DNA of 64,000 bases from Thermomicrobiales bacterium. GTDB lineage: Bacteria; Chloroflexota; Chloroflexia; Thermomicrobiales; UBA6265. The position numbers were made by a program, and so were the translations under genes. Numbering within the stretch: the first letter of the stretch is position 1; each line of letters opens with the position of its first letter. The stretch lies in assembly GCA_023957115.1 (NCBI GenBank), contig JAMLHN010000005.1:92994-156993 (forward strand), written 5' to 3'. The notes below the pieces were generated by a model. It ran no database searches. It worked only from the letters and a program-made list of their open reading frames with translations, and had not been told where the DNA came from. This document shows positions 40,724 through 51,036 of this stretch, in pieces.

Positions 40724-41767
40724 ATGCAGATCGATCTCTCCCTTTCCCGGCGCCGATTCCTCGGTACATCGGTCGCAGCCACCGCGGTGCTCGGGTTCTC
40801 GCGCGTGCCGTACCTGGCCGCGCAAGACGCGACGCCAGTGCCGCTTCTCGGCTGGAGCGATGACTTCAGTGACAACGGTTTGCTGAACGTCGCCACCACG
40901 GTCGCCCCGATCAGCTCCATCGTGCGCAACATTGGCGGCAACCGAATCAATCTTCGCGGAATCGTTCCCGATGGCACCAATTCGCACACCTTCGAGCCGG
41001 CGCCTTCGGATGCCGTGATCTTGTCGAATGCCGATGTGCTGATCGCCAATGGGCTTGATCTGGAAGATCCCACCATCGAGATGGCAAATGAGAATCTTCC
41101 AGAGGGCGCCGCTGTCTTCACGCTGGGGGACAAAACCATTACCCCAGAGCAGTACGCGTACGACTTCTCCTTCCCGGAAGAAGACGGCCATCCGAACCCG
41201 CATCTCTGGACCAACATCCCTTACGCGATCGCCTACGCCGAGTTGGTGACTGAGGAGCTCTCGCGGCTCGATCCGGACAATGCGGACTATTTCGCTGGAA
41301 ATCTCGATCGATACCGGACCGCGCTCGAAACACTCGATGCGGCTGTGCAGGCAACGGTCGATTCGATTCCAGAAGAGAACCGAAGACTGCTCACCTATCA
41401 CGACTCGTGGGCGTATTTCGCGCCGAACTATGGAATGACGGTCATCGGTGCGATTCAACCCTCGGATTTCTCCGAACCGTCACCGCGAGACGTCGCCGAC
41501 CTGATCGATCAGATCCGCGAGGAAAACGTCCCGGCCATCTTCGGGTCGGAAGTCTTTCCCAGCGGCGTGCTCGAGCAGATTGCCCGCGAAACCGGTGCTG
41601 AGTATGTCGACGACCTGCGGGACGATGAGCCGCCGGGCGACGCGGGATCGCCTGAGCACACATTTATTGGCATGATGAAGCGGAATCTTCAGATCATGGC
41701 CGGCGCGCTTGGCGGGGATCCGAGTCTGATGGACGGGGTCGATCCGGCCGATACCTGGGTTCCGTAG
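40724..41767 (+). CDS. znuA: Zinc/manganese ABC transporter binding protein, Tat-exported
   Basis: 347 residues from ATG 40724, GAAGGAGC upstream. Tat signal SRRRFLGTSVAATAVL at 8-24. Cluster A-I metal-binding fold; likely metal His residues occur in TNSHTFEP, NPHLWT and TYHDSW, with a fourth ligand in the C-terminal lobe (GSEVFPSG region). The long HTFEPAP-to-PHLW spacing includes a modest acidic loop (FSFPEEDGHPNPH) rather than a His-rich loop. Twin-arginine export is unusual for ZnuA. The ATPase and permease follow. Confidence 0.88.
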   Translation: MQIDLSLSRRRFLGTSVAATAVLGFSRVPYLAAQDATPVPLLGWSDDFSDNGLLNVATTVAPISSIVRNIGGNRINLRGIVPDGTNSHTFEPAPSDAVILSNADVLIANGLDLEDPTIEMANENLPEGAAVFTLGDKTITPEQYAYDFSFPEEDGHPNPHLWTNIPYAIAYAELVTEELSRLDPDNADYFAGNLDRYRTALETLDAAVQATVDSIPEENRRLLTYHDSWAYFAPNYGMTVIGAIQPSDFSEPSPRDVADLIDQIREENVPAIFGSEVFPSGVLEQIARETGAEYVDDLRDDEPPGDAGSPEHTFIGMMKRNLQIMAGALGGDPSLMDGVDPADTWVP

Positions 41768-41776
41768 GGACGCGCC

Positions 41777-42619
41777 ATGTCGACGCCGGCGGTCGTGCTC
41801 GAGAACGTGAGCTGCGGGTATCAGCGCGGATTCGTGCTGACCGGTGTCGACCTGCATGTGCCGGGCGGCCAGTTCGTCGGACTCATTGGACCGAGCGGAG
41901 CGGGGAAAACGACCTTGCTCCGGACCATGGTCGGTTTGACGCCGCGCGTGACCGGACGGGTCGAGGTTGGTGGTCGCGCGGTGACGGCTGGAACGCCGCC
42001 GGCCAACGTCGGGTATGTTCCCCAGGTTGGCATGATCGACTGGTCCTTTCCGGTCACCGTCGAGAACGTGGTCGTGATGGGGAAGCAACGCCAGATGGGC
42101 TGGCTCCCCTGGCCGTCCCGCAAGGACAAGCGGGATGTGGCCACCATGCTCGACCGTCTTGGAATCGGCGAGCTGGCCAAACGGCATATCCGGGACCTAT
42201 CCGGCGGACAACAGCAACGAACCTTTCTGGCGCGAGCGTTGATCGCCCAGCCCGATATCCTGATCCTCGATGAGCCGACGGCCAGTGTCGATATTCGGAC
42301 GCGGGACGAGATTCTGCACTTGCTGGCGGAGATCAACGATACCGGTATCACCATTGTCATCACGACCCACGAGCTCAACAGTCTGGCGGCGCATCTCCCG
42401 TGGGTGGTGTGCGTGAATCATGGCATCGTGGCGCAGGGATCTCCCGAAGATGTCTTTACGTCGCGGATCATGAGCCGAACCTTCGAGGCTGAGATGCGCG
42501 TCATTCGCGATGTCGAAACGGGCAATCTGCTGGTCACCGAGGCAGGTTCCCACGGACCGTTCGCGCTGCGATCCCAATCCGGGCCCGATCCCGTTGCGGT
42601 CGGAGAGGATGTCGCGTGA
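41777..42619 (+). CDS. znuC: Zinc/manganese ABC transporter ATPase
   Basis: 280 residues, starting 10 bases after znuA. Walker A GPSGAGKTT, Q-loop VPQVGMIDW, signature DLSGGQQQRTF, Walker B ILILDEPTASVD, switch His in TTHEL. The C-terminal extension of about 45 residues is not typical of the ABC core. Stop overlaps znuB by GTGA. Confidence 0.94.
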   Translation: MSTPAVVLENVSCGYQRGFVLTGVDLHVPGGQFVGLIGPSGAGKTTLLRTMVGLTPRVTGRVEVGGRAVTAGTPPANVGYVPQVGMIDWSFPVTVENVVVMGKQRQMGWLPWPSRKDKRDVATMLDRLGIGELAKRHIRDLSGGQQQRTFLARALIAQPDILILDEPTASVDIRTRDEILHLLAEINDTGITIVITTHELNSLAAHLPWVVCVNHGIVAQGSPEDVFTSRIMSRTFEAEMRVIRDVETGNLLVTEAGSHGPFALRSQSGPDPVAVGEDVA

Positions 42620-43548
42620 GCTTCTTCACCGACCCGCTCGACTATGAGTTCTTTCGGCAAGGTTTGATCGTCGCCACATTGGTGGGCGCGCTTTGTGGAG
42701 CCATGGGCGTCTTCATCGTGCTGCGCCGGATGAGCTATATCGGGCACGGACTCTCGCATGCGGCGTTCGGTGGGGCGGTGGTGGCGTATCTCATGAACTT
42801 CAGCTTCTTCCTGGGAGCGGGACTCTGGAGCTTCATTGCGGCGTTGCTAATCAATGCCGCCAGTCGCAAGCGGAACATCGGCGCGGATGCGGCCATCGGC
42901 ATCGTGACGACAGCATCGTTCGCGCTTGGCGTCGCGCTGATCAGCAAGAAGCGATCCTTCACCCGGAACTTCGAGGCCGCCCTTTTCGGCAATATTCTCG
43001 GTGTCTCCCGTGAAGACATTCTCATCATTGGCGGGGTGGCGGCGGCGGTTGGCGTCGCGATCTTTCTCGCGTACAAGCAGCTGCTCTTCACGACCTTCGA
43101 TGAGGAAATTGCTGCGATCTCCGGCGTTCCGACCCGCTGGGTGGAGACGGGGTTCGCCTTGGCGCTGGCAGCCACGATCGTTGCCTCGATGAACATTGTC
43201 GGGGTGACGCTGATTGCGGCGGCTATCGTCATTCCGCCGTCGACCGCACGCATGCTCACGCAAACATTCGGCAGACTCTTGATTCTCTCCACCGTCATCG
43301 GTGCGGCAACTGGATTCTTCGGTATGTTTCTCAGCTTCGAGTACGACATTGCCTCTGGTGCGGCCATCGTCCTGCTGGGAACTGGGATCTTCCTGGCTGT
43401 TTATCTGGGATCTGGGCTCTTGCACCGATTGCAGGCAACCGAACGTGTCTCCGCCGCTGGGCGGTCTGCTGTTCCGTCCAATCTGCCGGTGGAGGGCACG
43501 GTGGCCCCCGTCAGCTCCAATCCCGACCGTGTGCGGACGACGGGGTAG
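42616..43548 (+). CDS. znuB: Zinc/manganese ABC transporter permease
   Basis: 310 residues from GTG 42616, overlapping znuC. Eight or nine membrane segments of the ABC-3 family (YIGHGLSHAAFGGAVVAYL; GVTLIAAAIVIPPSTARML). C-terminal 35 residues are hydrophilic. Ends the znu operon. Confidence 0.93.
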   Translation: MSFFTDPLDYEFFRQGLIVATLVGALCGAMGVFIVLRRMSYIGHGLSHAAFGGAVVAYLMNFSFFLGAGLWSFIAALLINAASRKRNIGADAAIGIVTTASFALGVALISKKRSFTRNFEAALFGNILGVSREDILIIGGVAAAVGVAIFLAYKQLLFTTFDEEIAAISGVPTRWVETGFALALAATIVASMNIVGVTLIAAAIVIPPSTARMLTQTFGRLLILSTVIGAATGFFGMFLSFEYDIASGAAIVLLGTGIFLAVYLGSGLLHRLQATERVSAAGRSAVPSNLPVEGTVAPVSSNPDRVRTTG

Positions 43549-43671
43549 TTGGATCCGAGCGGGCAGATACGCCCTCAGCTACGAACGAAGGTTTTGGGGG
43601 AGGCGGGCGGCGTGTAGGCTCGACTCAGCTCAGGACGACACCGATTGGAAATTGGTACGCCTGACGAACGA

Positions 43672-43739
43672 GATGCTTCACTGCGTTCAGCATGACAATG
43701 GGGGCACGCAGCGCTTGTCATGCTGAGGAACGAAGCATC
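43672..43739. repeat. BIME/REP-like inverted repeat pair
   Basis: GATGCTTCACTGCGTTCAGC... on the plus strand (43672-43698) is matched in inverse at 43715-43739. A third copy of the unit is at 55214-55240, plus strand. Confidence 0.75.
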
Positions 43740-43861
43740 CCCCCGCCGCAGCGGGTGTTTCGGCGCGGTACGCCTCCGACGAAGAATCAACCCTTCATCA
43801 GCCCCGGAGGGTGTTCGTCCTGTCAGCCCGGGGATTCATTCCCCTGGGGCGTCGACATAGA

Positions 43862-43894
43862 AACACGCGGCTCCCAGTTCGAGAGCCGCGTGTT
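43862..43894 (-). terminator. Terminator of the GAPDH gene
   Basis: Perfect 12-base-pair stem (43862-43873 with 43883-43894), 9-base loop. On the minus strand it is followed by TCTATG, 27 bases beyond the GAPDH stop. Confidence 0.72.
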
Positions 43895-43921
43895 CTGTAA
43901 CGATTCTGACGTTTTAACGAG

Positions 43922-44920
43922 CTACTTGCTGAGCAGCGCGCCAGTTTCGGCCAGGCGGGTGGCGTAGCCCCATTCGTTGTCGTACCAGGCGGCGACGCTG
44001 AGGAAGTGTTCGCCCATGACCTGCGTGATCGGCAGGTCGACGATCGAGGAATGGCTGTCGCCGACGATGCGGGAGGAGGCCCACTCGTCTTCCAGCACGT
44101 CCATGACCCCCTTCAGCGGCGCTTTCGCAGCAGCTTCACGGAATGCATTGTTGGCCGATTCGACCGTCACCGGTTTTTCGGTGATCAGATTGAGCTCGGC
44201 GATGCTGCCGGTGCGAACGGGAATTCGATACGCCTTGCCGGTGATCTTGAGATCGGGCCAAATAAACTGCAACGCGCGGGCGGCTCCGGATGACGACGGG
44301 ATGATGTTCTCGGCGGCGGCCCAGGAGTCGCGCCGGTCCTTCATCGGCTGATCGGTCAGCGACTGGGTATTGGTGTAGGCGTGTACGGTCGAGAAAAGAC
44401 CTTCCTTGACACCGAAGCTGTCCAGCACGACCTTGACCACTGGAGCGAGCGCATTGGTGGTGCAGCTCGCCATCGAGACGATCTTGTGCGCGGCCGGATC
44501 GTAATCGCCCTGATTGATTCCCGCCAGCAGGAAGACGTCCGCATCGTCACGCGATTTGCTGGGCGCGCTGACGAGCACCCTCTTGGCTCCGCGGTCGAGA
44601 TGCGCTTGCGCGCCGGCGCGGGTGGTGGCGCGTCCGGTGCAATCGATCACCAGATCGACCCCAAGCGCCGCCCAATCTGGAAGCTCCTTGGACGAATCGA
44701 GGTACTGGATCGAGCGGTTGCCGATCTTCAGGGTCGAACCGTCGGCCACGACCGGTTCCGGGAAGACACCGTAGTTGGTGTCGACTTTGAAAAGTGCTGC
44801 CAGGGTCGGCAGATCCTTGATGTCCGAAATCGAGATCGGAGTGAAGAGATCGTTCTGCAGCGCGATGCGCAGCGCCGAGCGACCGATCCGTCCGAACCCA
44901 TGAATTCCTACGCCTGCCAT
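43922..44920 (-). CDS. gap: Glyceraldehyde-3-phosphate dehydrogenase, type I
   Basis: 332 residues. NAD-binding GFGRIGR (8-14), catalytic SMASCTTNALAP with Cys at about residue 153, His in VHAYTNTQSLTDQ, and C-terminal WYDNEWGYATR. Glycolysis/gluconeogenesis. ATG 44920 with GGAAGGAC upstream. Alone on the minus strand, with MITE copy 2 between it and the upstream aldolase gene. Confidence 0.97.
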   Translation of the reverse strand: MAGVGIHGFGRIGRSALRIALQNDLFTPISISDIKDLPTLAALFKVDTNYGVFPEPVVADGSTLKIGNRSIQYLDSSKELPDWAALGVDLVIDCTGRATTRAGAQAHLDRGAKRVLVSAPSKSRDDADVFLLAGINQGDYDPAAHKIVSMASCTTNALAPVVKVVLDSFGVKEGLFSTVHAYTNTQSLTDQPMKDRRDSWAAAENIIPSSSGAARALQFIWPDLKITGKAYRIPVRTGSIAELNLITEKPVTVESANNAFREAAAKAPLKGVMDVLEDEWASSRIVGDSHSSIVDLPITQVMGEHFLSVAAWYDNEWGYATRLAETGALLSK

Positions 44921-44949
44921 TGTATGGCTTGGTCCTTCCTACTGCGAAT

Positions 44950-45065
44950 TTCAGAATGGTTGCCCCAATCGCTGGAGGAGTGCGGCGTCGGAGTACCGGC
45001 TGCGGCCGGGAGATCCTTCGTTCCTCAGGATGACAGACGGGTTTGGGCCTGACAACCATTCTGAA
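44950..45065. mobile_element. MITE-like element, copy 2
   Basis: 116 bases with perfect 13-base terminal inverted repeats (44950-44962 with 45053-45065; TTCAGAATGGTTG). Interior shares GTGCGGCGTCGGAG and GGGAGATCCTTCGTTCCTCA with copies 1 and 3. It lies 30 bases upstream of the gap start codon, so it may affect its promoter. Confidence 0.88.
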
Positions 45066-45077
45066 TACCTATGTAGA

Positions 45078-46109
45078 TCAGTTTAGGACGGGATCGAAGA
45101 CCTCGATCTCGTCTTTGCCTCCGTAAACAGTCCACCAGGGCTTGGCGCCCGCGGCCACCGCGTTGTTGACCGCCTGAATGTTTTCGATGCCCTGGGTAGA
45201 GAGCCAGGCTTCGAGGGCAGCGAGCCCATCCTTGCCGAAAATCGGAACGCCTTCCTGCCAGGTCGCGCGTCCGCAGAGCACGCCGGAGAAGTTGGCGCCC
45301 GATTCGGCGGCCAGGTGCAGGGTTTCGACAAACTGCTCGTTGCTCACGCCCGCGCTCAGGTAGATGAACGGCTTCGTGGCGGCATCCGAGGCTTCCTTGA
45401 AGAGCCGGAGCGCATCCGCTCGTGTGTAGGCTTCTTCACCAGTGAACGATTGCGTGCCGGAGACGAACTTCATGTCGATCGGAACTTCGACCTTGAGAAC
45501 ATCGACCCCATATTTTGCCTTGGAGAACTCGTCCATCGAGCGGGTCACCGCTTCGGGTTTGGCCTTGGCCCAGTCGAGCCCGGAGACATCGTCCCGATAG
45601 GTCACCGGTTCGAGGAAGAAAGGCACGTCCAGGGCGGTGCATTCGGCTCCGACGCGCTCGATAAACGCATGCTTGACGGTATTGATCTTTTCGTCGTCGG
45701 CAGGATCGTAATAGAGCAGGATCTTGATGGCGTTCGCGCCGGCATCGACCAGCCGTCGCACGCTCCACTCATCGAGCAGGTCCGGCAGGCGACCCTTCAC
45801 CGTCGCGTCATAGCCAGTCTTTTCGTATGCCAACAGCACGCCGCAATCCGGCGCCTTGACCTCCAGCGCCAGCAACCCAAACTCTGGGTCGATCAGGATG
45901 GCGCTGGCATGTGGGGTCAAAACCGAGACGACAGCCTTCTTGAATGTCGCAAGATCCTCGGCGGTTGCCTGGCCATCTTCGCGGGCTTTTCCGATCGCTT
46001 TCTGGAGCGATCCCCGCTGATCCATGGCTGCGGCGGAGATGACGCCGTTTGCTCCGGCGCACGCATTGATCCCGTCGAACTTTCCTCGCGCGATTCTGAC
46101 TGCGCTCAC
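45078..46109 (-). CDS. Tagatose-1,6-bisphosphate aldolase-like class I aldolase (LacD/DUF2090 type)
   Basis: 343 residues from GTG 46109, which has AAGGAGT 5 bases upstream; 2 bases after the phosphorylase stop. LacD-like TIM barrel: AAMDQRGSLQKAI (N-terminal), AILIDPEFGLLAL, GANAIKILLYYDPADDE with the likely Schiff-base Lys region, FVSGTQSFTGEEAYTR, and SAGVSNEQFVETL. Cleaves a ketose bisphosphate to dihydroxyacetone phosphate and glyceraldehyde 3-phosphate. Coupled to glycogen phosphorylase and close to GAPDH, so it probably feeds storage glucan into lower glycolysis. Confidence 0.85.
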   Translation of the reverse strand: MSAVRIARGKFDGINACAGANGVISAAAMDQRGSLQKAIGKAREDGQATAEDLATFKKAVVSVLTPHASAILIDPEFGLLALEVKAPDCGVLLAYEKTGYDATVKGRLPDLLDEWSVRRLVDAGANAIKILLYYDPADDEKINTVKHAFIERVGAECTALDVPFFLEPVTYRDDVSGLDWAKAKPEAVTRSMDEFSKAKYGVDVLKVEVPIDMKFVSGTQSFTGEEAYTRADALRLFKEASDAATKPFIYLSAGVSNEQFVETLHLAAESGANFSGVLCGRATWQEGVPIFGKDGLAALEAWLSTQGIENIQAVNNAVAAGAKPWWTVYGGKDEIEVFDPVLN

Positions 46110-46111
46110 AC

Positions 46112-48607
<2,496 letters not shown>

Positions 48608-48889
48608 TGTGCTCCCTGACGTTGAGTGCGGTCAGACAGTCGACCGTGCGTCGCATCGGGCATCGTTGCCGCTGTTGGTTATACGTGAGTTTGCCTCCGT
48701 TTTCCCAGCGAGATGTGAAATCATTCGCCGGATTCCACGAATTCGCGATACGAGCGAGCTGTTTTCAGGAGCCTCGAAACCCCTGTTGTGGGAAGCGAGA
48801 ATCGTGCGCCGCATGCAATCTCGAATCGAGGATGATGACATGGGATGATATGTCATGCGAGACGAGAAGATTCGAAAAGGGGGCGTGAG

Positions 48890-49666
48890 ATGAAAGTCGT
48901 GTTGACCGGGGCAGCCGGGGTCATCGGAACAGCGGTACGCGAGCATCTGGGAAATAAATACGATTTCGTCTCGATTACCAGACGGCCTGCGGACTTTTCC
49001 GATGTCGTGGCCGATGTCAATGACTTCGATGCGATCCGGCCGGCGTTCGACGGGGCGGATGCCGTCGTCCATCTGGCAGCCTCGATCAGTGTCGACAGCC
49101 CGTGGGACGCGGTCCTGCACGACAATCTCATCGGCACCTACAACGTCTATGAAGCGGCACGCCAGGCAGGGCTTTCCTGCATCGTCTTCGCGTCGTCGAA
49201 CCACACGATCGGCGGGTACGAGATGGATGGCGCTCCACGTATCTACGAGCTCGACGATCCTCGGGTTTACGATCACAACGCTGAGATTCGGCCCGACTCC
49301 CTCTATGGGGTCTCGAAGGTCTATGGCGAGGCGCTCGGACGCTATTACCACGAGACGTACGGTCTGCGGGTCTACAACCTGCGCATCGGATCGGTCCGTG
49401 GCGATGACGATCCGACCGCGGCGTCAGTCAAGGACGGTTCGTTCTGGCTCGATTTGACTGCCGAGCAGAAGTACGATCGCATGCGCTCGACCTGGCTCAG
49501 CCAGCGCGATTGCGCCGAGTTGATCGCCTGCTGCCTGGAAGCGACCACAGTTCCCTGGGCGACAGTCTATGGGATCTCCGACAACCCGCGGCAGTTCTGG
49601 GATCTGGAGCACGCACGCCGGCTCCTCGGCTATGCGCCGAAGGACGGCGCTCCCGAGAGCGTGTAA
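48890..49666 (+). CDS. NAD-dependent epimerase/dehydratase, uronate-dehydrogenase-like
   Basis: 258 residues from ATG 48890, GGGGGCG upstream. Extended-SDR Rossmann motif TGAAGVIGTAV, then ASSNHTIGGYEM and RPDSLYGVSKVYGEALGRYY with the catalytic YxxxK. The SSNHTIG and RPDSLYGVSK blocks are those of uronate dehydrogenases, which oxidise galacturonate or glucuronate to the aldarolactone with NAD. An ordinary sugar epimerase remains possible. Its stop is followed by repeat site F. Confidence 0.83.
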   Translation: MKVVLTGAAGVIGTAVREHLGNKYDFVSITRRPADFSDVVADVNDFDAIRPAFDGADAVVHLAASISVDSPWDAVLHDNLIGTYNVYEAARQAGLSCIVFASSNHTIGGYEMDGAPRIYELDDPRVYDHNAEIRPDSLYGVSKVYGEALGRYYHETYGLRVYNLRIGSVRGDDDPTAASVKDGSFWLDLTAEQKYDRMRSTWLSQRDCAELIACCLEATTVPWATVYGISDNPRQFWDLEHARRLLGYAPKDGAPESV

Positions 49667-49674
49667 TGCGTCCG

Positions 49675-49910
49675 GGGGCCCAGTGTCCAATGTCCAGGGA
49701 TTCCGGTTATGGGAAGCTGCGCATACAGCGAGTTTCAGAACGGCTGGCACATCGTCGGAGACGCGCAGCGTTGGATCACCCGCTGCGGCGGGGAGATCCT
49801 TCGTTCCTCAGGATGACAAGCAGGTTGTGGCGTGATAACCATGATGAAAACGGACGTAAGGCATTCCATTTTGATCGTATCCCTGACGGTCCCACTGGAC
49901 ACTGGACCAA
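49675..49910. repeat. Inverted period-7 arms enclosing MITE copy 3 (site F)
   Basis: Left arm about 49675-49706 (CCCAGTG TCCAATG TCCAGGG units) and inverted right arm about 49888-49909 (GGTCCCA CTGGACA CTGGACC). They lie between the stops of two convergent genes, with MITE copy 3 (49733-49850) between them. Confidence 0.78.
49733..49850. mobile_element. MITE-like element, copy 3
   Basis: 118 bases with degenerate terminal inverted repeats (49733-49750 with 49833-49850). Interior GGGGAGATCCTTCGTTCCTCA identical to copy 2 over about 27 bases. Inserted between the arms of site F. Confidence 0.78.
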
Positions 49911-49912
49911 AA

Positions 49913-50827
49913 TCAAGACTTCAGCTGTTCCACAACAGGCGCCAAGGTCTCGATCGCTTCGAGGGTGATCGGCGTGAGGACAATCTGGATGTGGTCGACG
50001 CCTTCTTCGTAGAACGCGTCGATGCGGTGCGCGATCTCCAAAGGCGAGCCGGTGATCGGACGTTGTCCCCGGGATGGATAGACCGAGGGGCGGTTGGTTG
50101 CGCCAAGAACGCCGACCAGCACGGCCACGCTGTGACTGAACGTGCCTGGATCCCGGCCGACGTCCTCCGCGATCCGGTCGACCCGGGCAATGACGTCTCG
50201 GAGCTGGTCGGGATCGTTCTCGAAATCCTCGAACCAGACATTCCAGGCATCGATGTAGGGCAGCGTCGCGCGGAGCATTCGCTCACCGACGGATCCGACC
50301 AGCAGCGGTAGGTCGCCACCGCGAGGACCGTTCGGGGTGAGGATGCAGTTCGGCAGGTCGTAATACTGGCCGTGGAAATCGATCGCCCCCTCCGAAAGCA
50401 GCGTGCGAATGATGGTGAAGGCTTCCTCAAAGCGGCCGACTCGATGATCGAAGGGAAAGCCGAACGGTTCGAAATCGGGCAGATTCCATCCGGCCCCCAG
50501 TCCCAGGATGAGGCGGCCGCCGCTGATCTCGTCGACCGTTGCCGCCTTCTTGGCCAGGATTCCGGGGTTGTGAAAAGCGGTACACGCCACCAGCGGCGCC
50601 AACTCGACACGCTCGGTCGCTTCCGCGAGCGCGGCAATGACCGACCAGGCTTCCCAGGGTCCTTTGGCCGGTTCGTCCGGCGGCAGGTAGATGAGGTGAT
50701 CCCCGATCCACAGGGAATCGAAGCCAATCGCTTCGGCCAACTGCGCCATCGCACGCATTTCGGGCCAGCGCACGAGCCGCTCCGCCTCCGGAAGCTGGAG
50801 TCCGATTTTGCGCGGTCGCGATGACAT
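49913..50827 (-). CDS. LLM-class flavin/F420-dependent oxidoreductase
   Basis: 304 residues from ATG 50827, GAGGTG 6 bases upstream. Luciferase-like TIM barrel: FDSLWIGDHL, LAPLVACTAFHNPGILAKKAATVDEISGGRL-type block (key residues PGILAKKA and DEISGGRLILGLGAG), FGFPFDHRVGRFEEAFTII, PLLVGSVGERMLR. Typical of F420-dependent reductases in Chloroflexota and Actinobacteria; FMN use cannot be excluded. Substrate unknown. Confidence 0.9.
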   Translation of the reverse strand: MSSRPRKIGLQLPEAERLVRWPEMRAMAQLAEAIGFDSLWIGDHLIYLPPDEPAKGPWEAWSVIAALAEATERVELAPLVACTAFHNPGILAKKAATVDEISGGRLILGLGAGWNLPDFEPFGFPFDHRVGRFEEAFTIIRTLLSEGAIDFHGQYYDLPNCILTPNGPRGGDLPLLVGSVGERMLRATLPYIDAWNVWFEDFENDPDQLRDVIARVDRIAEDVGRDPGTFSHSVAVLVGVLGATNRPSVYPSRGQRPITGSPLEIAHRIDAFYEEGVDHIQIVLTPITLEAIETLAPVVEQLKS

Positions 50828-51036
50828 TGGGTTCACCTCATTTGCATCATGGAGCGATCGAGTCGAGTTGTACAAGCATAGTTGCCCGGCTTTTCCCCGG
50901 AACCCGGGAGGGTGCTCGCGCGTTTCGGCCGTGGCGGTGTCGAGCTCACCGGATACTATTCGCGACGTTGTATGCGTTGGTGGGCAGCGCGTCAATGGAT
51001 CGTTCGTTCTGTCTACCGGAATACTGAGCAGATTCT

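Larger units (their letters stand above)
43549..43921. other. Intergenic region with BIME-like inverted repeats
   Basis: 373 bases without a gene. Contains an inverted pair (43672-43698 with 43715-43739) and the GAPDH terminator (43862-43894). Confidence 0.7.
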
